Of a stretch of DNA of 64,000 nucleotides, positions 42,022-50,732 are shown one piece after another. This DNA is from a virus. The stretch spans positions 1-64,000 of IMG/VR virus record IMGVR_UViG_3300042731_011014, one strand, 5' to 3'. The notes under the pieces are model-generated. The model saw nothing but the letters and a program-made list of their open reading frames with translations. It was not told the DNA's origin and made no database searches. How positions within the stretch are numbered: the stretch's first letter is position 1; each line of letters begins with the position of its first letter. Position numbers and translations under genes: made by a program.

Positions 42022-44561
42022 AAAAACAACTCATCATCTTTGTTTAAATCATCGTTCTTAATTGCCTTTTCCGGCTTATCAGCTTGACCAAAATCCATTG
42101 TCTTAAAATCCCATTTAGATACCAGATCCATGATTTCACCCTCCCTCATTTTGAGCATCATAATTTTCATAAGGCCATCCTGCTTGAAATCCCCGGTCTG
42201 AACCAACGCAAAAGCTATATCTGCATCCCATCCAATAACATCGGTAATGCCAATATTTGCTATATCAATTGTATCCGGGTCGTCATCACTTACTGTCCGA
42301 TTAAACTGCGTTGACGCGCACCCGACAATACCATACCTTTTTGCTAGTTTTTTAATATGATCTGCAACCATAGACACCCTGGTATGTCGATCATAAACGC
42401 CGGGCACCTTGACCAAGTACATCCCATCGATCACTACAATATCAGGTCTGGTTTCATATATTGCAGCCTCTATGCTGTCCAATGTAATATCAAAATCGTC
42501 ACCAACGATGTAAATGCCTTCATTTTCAATCATACTGTCGATTTCATCGAACATTTTTGCTTCCGCAAAATCACCAAGCTTAGCTCTACGCATATTCTGG
42601 TAGTTCATTCTCAAATGTATTGCATAAAACCTTTGAGCAATTCGAGCCTTTGCCATCTCGGTGCATACAAAAAGAACCTTGTACCCATTCAACCATGCAG
42701 CTCGAGCAACTAAAATCATCGCCCATGTATTATGCGCAACTAAATTATTCGCTATGTAGTTATGGGTGCTATTAATAGTAAAATCACCAACTTCATGATC
42801 ACCATCATCCTCAACCGATATAAGCTTATCAAATAATATTTCCTCGCTCACCATCCACTTAAACCTATCCAATGCATTTTCTGCTTCATCGAATAGCGCC
42901 CTCAGATATCTTCTACTACCACAGCCATTTCCACTTTTATTAACAAAATCTCTCGTACTAACATAAGATTTCAGACCAAGTCTCTCCCTGACCCTATTAA
43001 AAAGTAATTTACCTTTATCAGTCTTTAAATACTTAATCCTAAAACTATCCTGCGTCTTAAAGATAGCACCCCTTAGTTCATCGCTTGATGGAACGACATC
43101 AGTATTTGGATTAATTGAATCCTTAACCAGTTCCAATCTCTCACCTTTTGGTCCAGGCATATTGTGGAACATATCTCTAAACTTATTTCGGGTCCAGGCC
43201 TCGACTCTAAGTCGCCATGCATTAAATTCCTTCCCTTCACACTTCACCTTCCTATAGCTCTTTGATGCAACAATTCCAAACCTTAAGAGTAATGTTACCA
43301 ACTCATCGACCAATTTTTCCGAAGACAAAGAAATCTCAATCCTATCTCTCCCGCCATTCCTAACCTCACCGTCGCACGCCCAAAATACCTCTATAAATCT
43401 CGCGAGTAAAACATTTGGGAGTTTCCATATTACATCAGGAATACACTTATTAATTGATTTATCACAACCAATTCCATACCTATTCAAAAAAGCCCTACCA
43501 CCAAGAAGACTATATGTATTCTTAGCCTTTCGATCTGAAACATCCAATCCAGCGCTTTTCGCTGCTGTCTTGAACAAAGTAACAATTGACTTCTCCTCTT
43601 TAGTTACCGTTACATCATATCTCTTTGTATAGTTTCCATCAGCAAGTAATATTGCCATTAACTCCACGTGGCTAACCGGTATAGAAACAGGCTCTACTGG
43701 CTCTGGAAGCCATGCTGAACCAACTATCCAATCCTCACGCACATTCAACCTGTCAGCTCTTACCCATCCTCTTTGTGTTAACATAGGGTGCTCTGGTGTG
43801 ACCGATATTTTTCTACCCAATCTTGTTTTTATTTCTAGACATTTGCTTCGGCCAGTAAGAATCCAAGCATCAGGAACAACAGCTTTTATCCCCCCACCGT
43901 TAGCCTGATCAAGCGTATAGACACTTTTTCTCTTATCAATAACATCTTTCGCTAGTAACCTCTTACCTGTTAGAGGATCGATCATGTAGGTATTATCAAG
44001 CCTATTACACTTTCCAACACCTAACCGGGCTACGGCGACAACAAAATCACCCGGCCAAAAACCAAGTGTTGCCTCAGTCATATCCTCCCATGGTGTCGGT
44101 ATCCCAACCTCACCGCGTTTAATTTTCATATAGATTTCTTTAACTTTTGGACCAAGAGAAAAAAGACTTTCAACTTTTGCTGACCCAGGGGATGTTGCCC
44201 AAATCCTCCTACATAATTCAATATTCTTTTCAAACGCCTTTTCAGGATCGTTTTTTTCAAGATGCTTAATTACCGGATCTAAACCTTCTCTTAACTCAAG
44301 GTATAATGATCTCTTTTTTACCTGTTCAATCCAATAGCCAACCACACCATCAGACTTACCCAGCAATATTCCCTTTGCTTTTTTAACTATACTTTCCGAG
44401 GGAATATCATCAAATTTCCTCCAATACTCTACTATAAACTTTACGACAGTTGCACCCTGACCCTGTAACATACTGGGAGTTATACCACTATTGATTAATT
44501 CCAAAATGCCGTCACGGCCACCATTAAGCAAGGCGCACGCAATGCCATTGTCAATATCCAA
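42018..44561 (-). CDS. dnaB: DnaB-family replicative helicase with one intein
   Basis: The 847-residue precursor leaves 420 after splicing. The N-terminal 160 residues are the helical partner domain. The RecA-like domain has Walker A ARLGVGK/TWAM, Walker B IVVIDGMYLV and a KRYGIVGCASTQFNR sensor segment. It unwinds the fork ahead of the polymerase and recruits the primase next to it. The intein interrupts Walker A, so ATPase activity requires splicing. The loader gene lies 22 nt upstream. Confidence 0.9.
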   Translation of the reverse strand: MDIDNGIACALLNGGRDGILELINSGITPSMLQGQGATVVKFIVEYWRKFDDIPSESIVKKAKGILLGKSDGVVGYWIEQVKKRSLYLELREGLDPVIKHLEKNDPEKAFEKNIELCRRIWATSPGSAKVESLFSLGPKVKEIYMKIKRGEVGIPTPWEDMTEATLGFWPGDFVVAVARLGVGKCNRLDNTYMIDPLTGKRLLAKDVIDKRKSVYTLDQANGGGIKAVVPDAWILTGRSKCLEIKTRLGRKISVTPEHPMLTQRGWVRADRLNVREDWIVGSAWLPEPVEPVSIPVSHVELMAILLADGNYTKRYDVTVTKEEKSIVTLFKTAAKSAGLDVSDRKAKNTYSLLGGRAFLNRYGIGCDKSINKCIPDVIWKLPNVLLARFIEVFWACDGEVRNGGRDRIEISLSSEKLVDELVTLLLRFGIVASKSYRKVKCEGKEFNAWRLRVEAWTRNKFRDMFHNMPGPKGERLELVKDSINPNTDVVPSSDELRGAIFKTQDSFRIKYLKTDKGKLLFNRVRERLGLKSYVSTRDFVNKSGNGCGSRRYLRALFDEAENALDRFKWMVSEEILFDKLISVEDDGDHEVGDFTINSTHNYIANNLVAHNTWAMILVARAAWLNGYKVLFVCTEMAKARIAQRFYAIHLRMNYQNMRRAKLGDFAEAKMFDEIDSMIENEGIYIVGDDFDITLDSIEAAIYETRPDIVVIDGMYLVKVPGVYDRHTRVSMVADHIKKLAKRYGIVGCASTQFNRTVSDDDPDTIDIANIGITDVIGWDADIAFALVQTGDFKQDGLMKIMMLKMREGEIMDLVSKWDFKTMDFGQADKPEKAIKNDDLNKDDELFL
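42729..44009 (-). mobile_element. DnaB intein (427 aa, LAGLIDADG)
   Basis: Starts CNRLDNTYMIDPLTGKRLLA after GVGK and ends IANNLVAHN before Thr. Motifs MAILLADGNY and FIEVFWACDG are LAGLIDADG-like. TPEHPML is the block B Thr-His. Walker A is a recurrent intein site in DnaB. Confidence 0.9.
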
Positions 44562-44583
44562 TGCTAGGCCCTCCGACGCAATG

Positions 44584-45252
44584 TTACTTACAAAAGCTTC
44601 TTTCTAGATTATTCATATGTTTTTCTAGGTAATTATGACCACTAACAGAAACAGGGAGCATGTACCCTCTTATTGCATTATACAGGGTATCATTATAGTT
44701 TTTGCCTATCTCATTCTGAGTTAAGATTGTTGTAATAATAGTTGCTTTCATATTATTTATTCTGCTTTTTACAATATCACTTAGTGTCATTAGATAATAA
44801 TTAGCAGGTCCCCCTGATTCTTTTCCAAGATCATCTATTATCAACAAATCTACCTCTTTTGATCTTCGGTACAAAGTAAGTCCACCACCAAAGATGCTCT
44901 CCTTAAATGATTTTGACGCCATTTCCTGCGCTGAAGAAAACATAGCTGTGTACTTCCTACGCCTAACCTCCTTTGCAATAACAATGGCACAGCTAGTTTT
45001 TCCAGTATTATGATCACCAAGGAACAACAATCCATGACCTTCACAAATCATACTATCAATACTTTTTAAGTATTTTAGGATAGTTTTCTTATGAAAGCTA
45101 CCATCTGGTTTAATTTCAGAATACGATACACTCCAGAATCTAGTAGGAACACGCATCCTATTTAAATGATCTTCGGTCAAACTAATGCGCCGCCGAACAT
45201 CACCAAGGTAAGTCCTTCCTCCATCCGACTTCTGGATCTCTATTCGATGCAT
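44584..45252 (-). CDS. dnaC: DnaC/DnaI-like helicase loader ATPase
   Basis: GDHNTGKTS (residues 79-87) is Walker A and LLIIDDLGKE Walker B of AAA+ loaders; TIITTILTQNEI is the sensor region. The 222 residues match DnaC/IstB size. It would place the DnaB ring on ssDNA at the origin. It overlaps the initiator-like gene by 53 nt. Confidence 0.85.
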   Translation of the reverse strand: MHRIEIQKSDGGRTYLGDVRRRISLTEDHLNRMRVPTRFWSVSYSEIKPDGSFHKKTILKYLKSIDSMICEGHGLLFLGDHNTGKTSCAIVIAKEVRRRKYTAMFSSAQEMASKSFKESIFGGGLTLYRRSKEVDLLIIDDLGKESGGPANYYLMTLSDIVKSRINNMKATIITTILTQNEIGKNYNDTLYNAIRGYMLPVSVSGHNYLEKHMNNLERSFCK

Positions 45253-46150
45253 GTTTATCAGATCTCCTAATTGTTCCTTTGCTATTGATTTCTCCTCTTA
45301 TAGCCTCCTGAATCCACATATCACCCATTTTAATTACAAGTTGCAAAGTAGGAGCATACGATTTATCCAACTTAAACCTCTCCCTTAAACTATTCCACTT
45401 TTCAAAAACAAATTCAACTAATTTCTTCGTATTTTCGCTACCATAGTCATCAATAAGGATCTTTGCCATAGCCTTCCTTTTAGCCCTCCACTTCTTATCT
45501 GGTAAATCATCAAATTTTTCCTGCCAAAGACTATGCCAAATTAATTCTATATCCTTTAAACTACAATCGCTCTCTTTCTCATTGTTTTTACTTGATTTTA
45601 TTATACTAAGCTCTAACTCCTGGCCCCTTCTTTCCTGCGCCTCTTTCCTCTTTTTCTCTTGCGTTCTTTTAAGAACAGCATTTATCTGATCTTTATCAAT
45701 ATCGCAATCACTTTTATCCATTTTTTCTTTTTTATCACAGATATTGTTTCTTGTAATATTAGATATCCCAAGATCCTCATTTGGCACCCTGATAAATCCA
45801 GTCCTATTTAACGTATCATTGGTAAGCACCCCGTTACCATCCTCATAAACCCTATCTAGTGGCATTAATATAGTTATATTGGACTTACCGTACTTTTTTT
45901 CCTGTTTAATCAACCCCTTATTCTCAAGTTTAGCTAGGCACCTGAATACACTCCTCCTAGTTAATTTCGTATCAGCCATCATCCTTTCAATACCAGGGAA
46001 GCAGGATCCTTTTTCCCTCTCATACCATTTTAACTGAAGGTACAATCTAAACGTCGTGTTATCTATTTCAGAATCAAAAAGCAATATCCCATTACACCTA
46101 ACACCCCATAAACCATCTATCTCTCTAGCGTTCTTTAGAGCGTCTTTCAT
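45200..46150 (-). CDS. Replication initiator-like winged-helix protein
   Basis: FPGIERMMADTKLTRRSVFR followed by LENKGLIKQEKKYGKSN is a winged helix like those of phage O/DnaD-type initiators. A charged linker of about 60 residues leads to a C-terminal helical domain (KAMAKILIDDYGSEN). Placement before loader and helicase fits an origin-binding protein that recruits them; this role is inferred. Confidence 0.75.
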   Translation of the reverse strand: MKDALKNAREIDGLWGVRCNGILLFDSEIDNTTFRLYLQLKWYEREKGSCFPGIERMMADTKLTRRSVFRCLAKLENKGLIKQEKKYGKSNITILMPLDRVYEDGNGVLTNDTLNRTGFIRVPNEDLGISNITRNNICDKKEKMDKSDCDIDKDQINAVLKRTQEKKRKEAQERRGQELELSIIKSSKNNEKESDCSLKDIELIWHSLWQEKFDDLPDKKWRAKRKAMAKILIDDYGSENTKKLVEFVFEKWNSLRERFKLDKSYAPTLQLVIKMGDMWIQEAIRGEINSKGTIRRSDKHASNRDPEVGWRKDLPW

Positions 46151-46473
46151 TGCTTTTTTTCTTCTTTATATTCAGAAAGTGCAACCTCTATCTCTTGAAA
46201 CTGCTTACTTTGAACATCACTTACTTTTTTTAAAACAGCCTGAAAACATGAAACGCAATATAAAACATTATATTTCTTTACATCTCTTCTACTAATTTTA
46301 AAAGACAAGGTTACACCTTTCATTCCCTTTTCAGGTAAGACATTATTGCACCTAACGCATGATATGTTGGCATTCTTTTTTACCTCATAACATGATCTAC
46401 ATATCTTCGACCAAATAAAATCATTGCTGATTTCCTCTTTACAATTTGCACATCTTTTGATTTTACTTTTCAT
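46147..46473 (-). CDS. Zinc-finger protein, about 108 aa
   Basis: CANCKEEI, CRSCYEV, CVRCNNV and CVSCFQA give four CxxC pairs, enough for two zinc ribbons. ATG 46473 is preferred, since the longer frame overlaps its neighbour. Function unknown. Confidence 0.7.
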   Translation of the reverse strand: MKSKIKRCANCKEEISNDFIWSKICRSCYEVKKNANISCVRCNNVLPEKGMKGVTLSFKISRRDVKKYNVLYCVSCFQAVLKKVSDVQSKQFQEIEVALSEYKEEKKQ

Positions 46474-46717
46474 GAATAGATACTCTACATTTGGTCTTGC
46501 AATATTTTTCCCATATCTCCTCAAACTTACTTGGCCATTCAACATGCTCCATTAAATAACATAGTTCTTGGTAGGCTTTTATAGTCTTACAGTTTTCAAG
46601 TGCATCCATGATAGAATTAGCTGATACTCTCACATTGACAATCCATTTTAAAAGATCAAAAAAATCTTTCTCATCAACGCAATCTTCTCTAACTGGATGA
46701 AGATTATCTTTGGTCAT
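46463..46717 (-). CDS. Small acidic helical protein, 84 aa
   Basis: Helical, with LLKWIVNVRVSANSIMDALE. No recognised family. Overlaps the zinc-finger gene by 11 nt. Confidence 0.65.
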   Translation of the reverse strand: MTKDNLHPVREDCVDEKDFFDLLKWIVNVRVSANSIMDALENCKTIKAYQELCYLMEHVEWPSKFEEIWEKYCKTKCRVSIHEK

Positions 46718-46770
46718 CTTAATCCTCTGTTAGTAGTCGCCTGTTATCCTTTTTACTTTCATGCACATGC

Positions 46771-47334
46771 TCAAGCGTTTTTTCTTGATCGTCTTGTTCT
46801 TGCTCTTCTTTTTCCCTCTTTTTTTTCCTTTGATTCTCCATTTTTACCTTCACATAATAGCCCTTTATTATTACCTAGTACGATTGCTTTCAATCTAACC
46901 TTTACACCAAGTATATGTTTATCATAATCAGAAAATATGAATTTAACAGGATTCATAATAAGCATACTGCCAGATATGACTTGATATTGCTCACATGCAA
47001 GCTTCATTTTATCAAAATGCTTACTAAACATCCCGGCCATTTTAACTGGTATTGCACCTATCGATCCTATCCTGTTTCCATTTTTATCACATGCGCAAAC
47101 ATCAATAACCAGCTTACTAAAAGGCACTAAGGCAAGACATATTTCTCTTTTACGAGCAATCTTTATTAGTGAATCCTGCCTTTTCTCTCCATTGAAAATT
47201 TTATCAGTTCTATCAAGATTAATATCAATCTCAACCCAACCATTGTCAAGCTGATTGATTGAGTTAATCTCATTTGCCCATTTTTTATCATTTTTTTTAT
47301 TCTTAGCGAAACCATCAAGTACAATTGGATTCAT
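46771..47334 (-). CDS. Unknown protein with basic tail, 187 aa
   Basis: Central beta-rich domain (ICLALVPFSKLVIDV, GVKVRLKAIVLG) then a lysine/arginine tail (KKEGKRRARTRRSRK). Start overlaps the YkgJ-like stop. Possibly nucleic-acid binding. Confidence 0.65.
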   Translation of the reverse strand: MNPIVLDGFAKNKKNDKKWANEINSINQLDNGWVEIDINLDRTDKIFNGEKRQDSLIKIARKREICLALVPFSKLVIDVCACDKNGNRIGSIGAIPVKMAGMFSKHFDKMKLACEQYQVISGSMLIMNPVKFIFSDYDKHILGVKVRLKAIVLGNNKGLLCEGKNGESKEKKEGKRRARTRRSRKNA

Positions 47335-48359
47335 GTAAACAATATCCTCTTCCTGTATCCCTGTACCGTCGCTTTTACTACATCGAGTAGATCTTTAAAT
47401 GATTTTGGTCTAAATTCAGCCAATTTTGATACATGTACTTTTCTTTTAATGCCAGGTAAGTCAAAATCAAATACAAGTTCACCTGCTGACCAAAGAATAT
47501 CCAAGGTAGGTCTAGCATTAAGTAACCATTCACAGAACTGATTCCATAAAACAAGATCGTTGAAGCGTTCAATCAACCCGTTATTAGACAAGTAATCTCT
47601 TAAAGTTATTTTTTTACTTAAAAACGACTCAGGAAAACACTTTAGACATAGATCTTTTTTAAACAAGAATTTCCAACTCTCTATGTCATTCGGGTTATCA
47701 TTACCGATACTTATTTCGGTTTTCCCTAGGGGATAGATTTTACAAATGGTTGGCCTATCATCACCGAGAGCACATTTAAAAAACGGAAGGTTTTCTTTGT
47801 CGCGCCAAAACCTCTCATAAACCTTCGTTCCATCATTTCTAATTTCGTTCATTAATGAAATATATTCTTCTTTCCCTCTTAATTGTGCTACAGGTACAGC
47901 CATTGGGCACTTGGAAATACTTTCTTTATCATTCGGAAGTAACCTGTGAAATAAAAGATATCCTATTGGCACACCGCTATTACCGTCAATTGTCCAGGTA
48001 ACTATCCCGTGAGGGTTTCTGCTGGACAGTAGCGACGTTGATGAAAAAAAACCCATCTTTCTAACTATATCATTATTTATCATTTTCCAAATATCTAACG
48101 GTGATAATGGGATCTTTCTTCCAAAGCAACATCTACCAGATCTGTTACACATGAATTGAATTTCATCGTCTAATCCAATTACTTCGGTATTTTTTTCAGT
48201 TGCTTTTTTAATTATAATCTGATCATTCTCAGTGGCCGTGTAACCAGATATCTCATCTTTGCTACACTCAACAGGTATGCAATTTTTAAATAGTTCATCG
48301 CCAGCAACAGGAGGTTTTTTTGTCTTTCTTTTTTTAGAAAGATATTTGCCCATATTCAC
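47331..48359 (-). CDS. YkgJ-type cysteine-cluster protein
   Basis: FMCNRSGRCCFGRKIPLSP matches the CxxxxGxCC core of the YkgJ/UPF0153 family, with later cysteines CP..., FKCALGDDRPTICKIYP. The family probably binds zinc or iron-sulphur; biochemical role is unclear. The C-terminal 130 residues are specific to this protein. A promoter-like segment lies upstream (48378-48412). Confidence 0.7.
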   Translation of the reverse strand: MNMGKYLSKKRKTKKPPVAGDELFKNCIPVECSKDEISGYTATENDQIIIKKATEKNTEVIGLDDEIQFMCNRSGRCCFGRKIPLSPLDIWKMINNDIVRKMGFFSSTSLLSSRNPHGIVTWTIDGNSGVPIGYLLFHRLLPNDKESISKCPMAVPVAQLRGKEEYISLMNEIRNDGTKVYERFWRDKENLPFFKCALGDDRPTICKIYPLGKTEISIGNDNPNDIESWKFLFKKDLCLKCFPESFLSKKITLRDYLSNNGLIERFNDLVLWNQFCEWLLNARPTLDILWSAGELVFDFDLPGIKRKVHVSKLAEFRPKSFKDLLDVVKATVQGYRKRILFT

Positions 48360-48377
48360 CTACTTGTGATTTTTCTT

Positions 48378-48412
48378 TTTATAGATTCTAGCTCGGGAGG
48401 TGAATTTTGCAA
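48378..48412 (-). promoter_or_regulatory. Possible promoter of the YkgJ-like gene
   Basis: Minus strand ACCCTTGCAA and, 23 nt on, TATAAAAAG. ACCCTTG also precedes three of the four shared promoter motifs, but the RTCACNATWTAATTG block is missing, so this is a weak candidate. Confidence 0.3.
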
Positions 48413-48476
48413 GGGTGTCTGGTGCACTTTTTTTGAGAAAAAACGTACTGGCGTGTTTTTTTTGACTTTAAGTTGG

Positions 48477-49043
48477 TTATTTTTTTGACTTCTTTTTCTT
48501 CGGTCTAGGCGTCACCGATGGCAGGCTATGTAAATCATATAGTTCCGCCTCAATGCCATCGGTATTATCGCTAAAATTGCTAAGATCTTCAAAGCATGTC
48601 TCCTTCGGTAAGACTTTTCTTGTCACTTCGAAAAATTCATCAATCGGGATGCCAGCTCTACGAGCTAAGTTAAGAAACTCACCCATATCGCCTTTTGGTT
48701 TCAGAAAAACTTGATCTTTAAACAAAAGATCAAACATATGTTTTCCGTAGTCGCGGATAAACCGATCCGAGGAAACCGGATCGGTGATTTTTGGCCGAAT
48801 AGCCGAGCTAACAGTGACAATGCAGTCAGTACCGTCAAATTTGACTGATTTTCTTTTTTCACCTAAGATAGACTTTTTGCGCCAATGAATCTTAGCCTGA
48901 TCCCTTAAAAGTTCAGCATAGATCTCTTTTTCTTTATTGAGATCATCAATTTTCATTTTGATCTCATAAAGAGCATCTACGTGCTCTTGAACGGCATCAT
49001 CGGTTTTTTCGTCTTGTTTTTTTAATGCATCCGCCAAAGACAT
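48477..49043 (-). CDS. Unknown protein, 188 aa, with CDS-embedded inverted repeats
   Basis: ATG 49043 has AAGG eight bases upstream. An N-terminal coiled coil (MKIDDLNKEKEIYAELL) precedes an alpha-beta region and a lysine tail. Its DNA contains perfect inverted repeats at 48711-48733 (9-bp arms), 48761-48785 (8-bp), 48834-48845 (12-bp palindrome) and 48863-48895 (7-bp), an unusual density. No family recognised. Confidence 0.7.
   Translation of the reverse strand: MSLADALKKQDEKTDDAVQEHVDALYEIKMKIDDLNKEKEIYAELLRDQAKIHWRKKSILGEKRKSVKFDGTDCIVTVSSAIRPKITDPVSSDRFIRDYGKHMFDLLFKDQVFLKPKGDMGEFLNLARRAGIPIDEFFEVTRKVLPKETCFEDLSNFSDNTDGIEAELYDLHSLPSVTPRPKKKKSKK
48711..48733. repeat. 9-bp perfect inverted repeat inside a CDS
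   Basis: TTGATCTTT and AAAGATCAA around a 5-nt loop. Confidence 0.75.
48761..48785. repeat. 8-bp perfect inverted repeat inside a CDS
   Basis: ACCGATCC and GGATCGGT around a 9-nt loop. Confidence 0.7.
48834..48845. repeat. 12-bp palindrome inside a CDS
   Basis: GTCAAATTTGAC is self-complementary with no spacer. Confidence 0.65.
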
Positions 49044-49263
49044 TGTTTTTTTCCTTCGATTCCTCATCGCTTATTTTATCTCCGCATAGTGGGATGCTGA
49101 TCGTATCCACATCAGAATCAGCCCAATCATCCCCCCATGGAATCAGATCATCAAATGATCCTATCTCATGGCAATCATCGTCAATCAGACGATCCCGTGC
49201 ATTCATCAAAGCAGTTATTTCCTGTTCTGATAACTGCCGACCCATGTAGGATTTAAAATACAT
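48997..49263 (-). CDS. Acidic unknown protein, 88 aa
   Basis: First gene of the leftward transcript from the divergent region. Strongly acidic centre (DDLIPWGDDWADSDVD) then a basic end. Two 6-bp inverted repeats lie inside (49146-49160 and 49177-49193). It could mimic DNA, but no family is recognised. Confidence 0.65.
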   Translation of the reverse strand: MYFKSYMGRQLSEQEITALMNARDRLIDDDCHEIGSFDDLIPWGDDWADSDVDTISIPLCGDKISDEESKEKNNVFGGCIKKTRRKNR

Positions 49264-49303
49264 TGTTATTTCTCTTTACTCTTATAGATTGCACGATTGG
49301 GGC

Positions 49304-49319
49304 CAACTACATGTAGTTG
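49304..49319. promoter_or_regulatory. 16-bp perfect palindrome, operator candidate
   Basis: CAACTACATGTAGTTG is perfectly self-complementary. Its right half, seen on the minus strand, supplies TAGTTG 17 bp before TATAAG, so a bound dimer would cover the -35 of the leftward promoter. Confidence 0.55.
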
Positions 49320-49768
49320 TTTACAGGTTTTTAGCCCTAAAAGCCTAATGTTTTCAATAGGTATGACATGTATCATAAGCTAATGATATGTGTGGCCGAC
49401 ATGTGTTACATTGCAAATATTGCAGAGATTAAATTTTTGAGAAAGTATCAATATGAACAGAATTGAGTATTTTCAGTACTTTACAATTGGATTTTCTCTA
49501 TGCAAAAAGTTGCAATCCGACATGTCAGATATCAACATTTTTGCGATGTAGGGATATAGGGCATATTATTGCTTCTTATTATACTCATACTCTGTTTGAA
49601 TCCAGAATCCCAAATGCTTTAGCTTTGGGAGTACGACAAGCGCTGTGATAGCGTTTTGTGAAAAAAGTGCGATGAGAACTGTATTGAGTTTTCCTGATAT
49701 CGTACATTGTCATTATTTGGCTCACATTTAACTACTTAAAATATTTCAGAAAATTTCCATTTTTACCC

Positions 49769-49801
49769 TTGATCTTTTCTACTGATCAATCACTATATAA
49801 T
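49769..49801 (+). promoter_or_regulatory. Shared promoter-like motif, copy D (rightward)
   Basis: TTGATC, 21 nt, TATAATTGTAG, with ATCACTA just before TATAAT. Identical in layout to copies A-C, and the only one facing right. It lies 36 nt before the first plus-strand gene. Confidence 0.65.
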
Positions 49802-49836
49802 TGTAGCGAGAAAAAAACAAAACAAAGGAGAGAGAA

Positions 49837-50022
49837 ATGAGAGTAGAGAAATTAAGAACAAAGATAGAAGCGCACTCAAGCGAGAACGGATGTTCTTGCG
49901 CGGAGGAATTCGCGCAAGAGTGCAAGGAACTGTCTCTCTCTGCGGGGGAAGTTCCCCAGCAAATGCTTACATATTGGCTGCGTACGATTGAATCGTACGC
50001 ATGTGATGAGGAGCAGGATTAA
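49837..50022 (+). CDS. First plus-strand gene: 61-aa protein, mRNA full of stem-loops
   Basis: AAAGGAGAGAG precedes the ATG. The peptide is acidic, with four cysteines and a helical look. What stands out is the DNA: GCACTC/GAGTGC (49872-49923) encloses AGAAC/GTTCT and TTGCGCG/CGCGCAA hairpins; GGAACT/AGTTCC follows; then a 9-10-bp stem TGCGTACGA/TCGTACGCA (49979-50001). Base composition is far more GC-rich than its surroundings, because of the stems. It may function as an RNA, a protein, or both. No family recognised. Confidence 0.7.
   Translation: MRVEKLRTKIEAHSSENGCSCAEEFAQECKELSLSAGEVPQQMLTYWLRTIESYACDEEQD
49872..49923 (+). repeat. Three-way-junction-like inverted repeats
   Basis: Outer GCACTC (49872-49877) pairs with GAGTGC (49918-49923). 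Inside are AGAAC/GTTCT with a GGAT loop and TTGCGCG/CGCGCAA with a GAGGAATT loop. Confidence 0.7.
49979..50001 (+). repeat. 9-bp perfect stem-loop in the first plus-strand gene
   Basis: TGCGTACGA and TCGTACGCA flank TTGAA; one more T-A pair is possible. Confidence 0.8.
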
Positions 50023-50075
50023 TTAAGCCCTGCTAGAGCCCTCTAGTTAACCGGAGGGCTCTATGGAAGGCTTAA
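50023..50075 (+). promoter_or_regulatory. Nested intercistronic stem-loop
   Basis: TTAAGCC (50023) pairs with GGCTTAA (50069-50075), enclosing AGAGCCCTC/GAGGGCTCT with a 10-nt loop. No U-run follows, so it is more likely an RNA-processing or stability element than an intrinsic terminator. Confidence 0.65.
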
Positions 50076-50088
50076 CAAAGGAGAAAAA

Positions 50089-50289
50089 ATGGAAGAAAGA
50101 AACGAGCACACCTATTCCTACTATAGCGGGGGGGGGTACTACCCCAAATTAGGGAAGTTCGGGACGGAGCTTATTAAAAAGAATAAAAAATTCGGATATT
50201 CCTTTGATTACAAAGGAATCTCCCATGGCCCATACGCTTCATGGGAAGAAGTCGTAAAAGCATTACGAAAATATCACAATAAACTTTAG
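50089..50289 (+). CDS. Second plus-strand gene: 66-aa protein, mRNA with perfect stems
   Basis: AAAGGAG precedes the ATG. The peptide is aromatic- and lysine-rich (YSYYSGGGYYPKLGKFG, GISHGPYASWEEVVKAL), resembling a small beta-beta-alpha phage protein. Embedded stems: GGGGT/ACCCC (50133-50145), ATTCCTTTG/CAAAGGAAT (50198-50219) and TCCCATG/CATGGGA (50221-50246). It converges on and overlaps the minus-strand gene by 4 nt. Confidence 0.75.
   Translation: MEERNEHTYSYYSGGGYYPKLGKFGTELIKKNKKFGYSFDYKGISHGPYASWEEVVKALRKYHNKL
50198..50246 (+). repeat. Two adjacent perfect stem-loops in the second plus-strand gene
   Basis: ATTCCTTTG/CAAAGGAAT with an ATTA loop is followed directly by TCCCATG/CATGGGA with a 12-nt loop. 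Confidence 0.75.
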
Positions 50290-50732
50290 GATCCTTCATT
50301 TTTTTTACCCAGTGCCGCCTTTATAGCTTTTATAGCTGCTTCCTTCATATTATCATCAATATCACCGTGTGTATGATCATAATCGAGCATCTTAACATTT
50401 AGGTCTTCAGCAAGATCTCTAGCTATCTTCCTATCAACAGCTTCGCGAATTGACTTCCATTCATCTGGATTATTTATCAATGACTGTGGTATACCGAATT
50501 CGTCATACTTTTCATCAATCTTGATACCTAGATCGTGAGCTGCCTTGCTAACGATCTCAATTTTTCCACCAACAAATTTCATAAAATTATCCAGACAATC
50601 TACAACCTTTTTCATTTCATTATCCAGATCCTTATCCACACCTTTGTTAAGTTCAAGATCATCACAGATCACGACCCTGCAAGTTGCTACACGATCTAGT
50701 ATCAATTTTACTCGATCCAAAAAATCAGACAT
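50286..50732 (-). CDS. Helical unknown protein, 148 aa
   Basis: ATG 50732 has AGGT six bases upstream; the longer frame runs into the pilin-like gene. The product is almost all helix with heptad-like hydrophobics. No family recognised. Confidence 0.65.
   Translation of the reverse strand: MSDFLDRVKLILDRVATCRVVICDDLELNKGVDKDLDNEMKKVVDCLDNFMKFVGGKIEIVSKAAHDLGIKIDEKYDEFGIPQSLINNPDEWKSIREAVDRKIARDLAEDLNVKMLDYDHTHGDIDDNMKEAAIKAIKAALGKKNEGS

Larger units (their letters stand above)
49264..49836. other. Divergent regulatory region, 573 bp without genes
   Basis: This is the only place where transcription turns from leftward to rightward. It holds the 16-bp palindrome at 49304-49319, TATAAG at 49281-49286 for leftward genes, three GACATGT copies (49365, 49398, 49519), TATGA...TCATA at 49363-49378, and the rightward promoter at 49769. 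It may be an early promoter hub or an origin; no ORF was convincing. Confidence 0.55.

Noticed and set aside
48378-48412. Fifth copy of the shared promoter motif
   Set aside because: ACCCTTG is shared but the RTCACNATWTAATTG block is absent, so I left it out of the set.
50023-50075. Intrinsic terminator between the plus-strand genes
   Set aside because: The stem is strong but no U-run follows.
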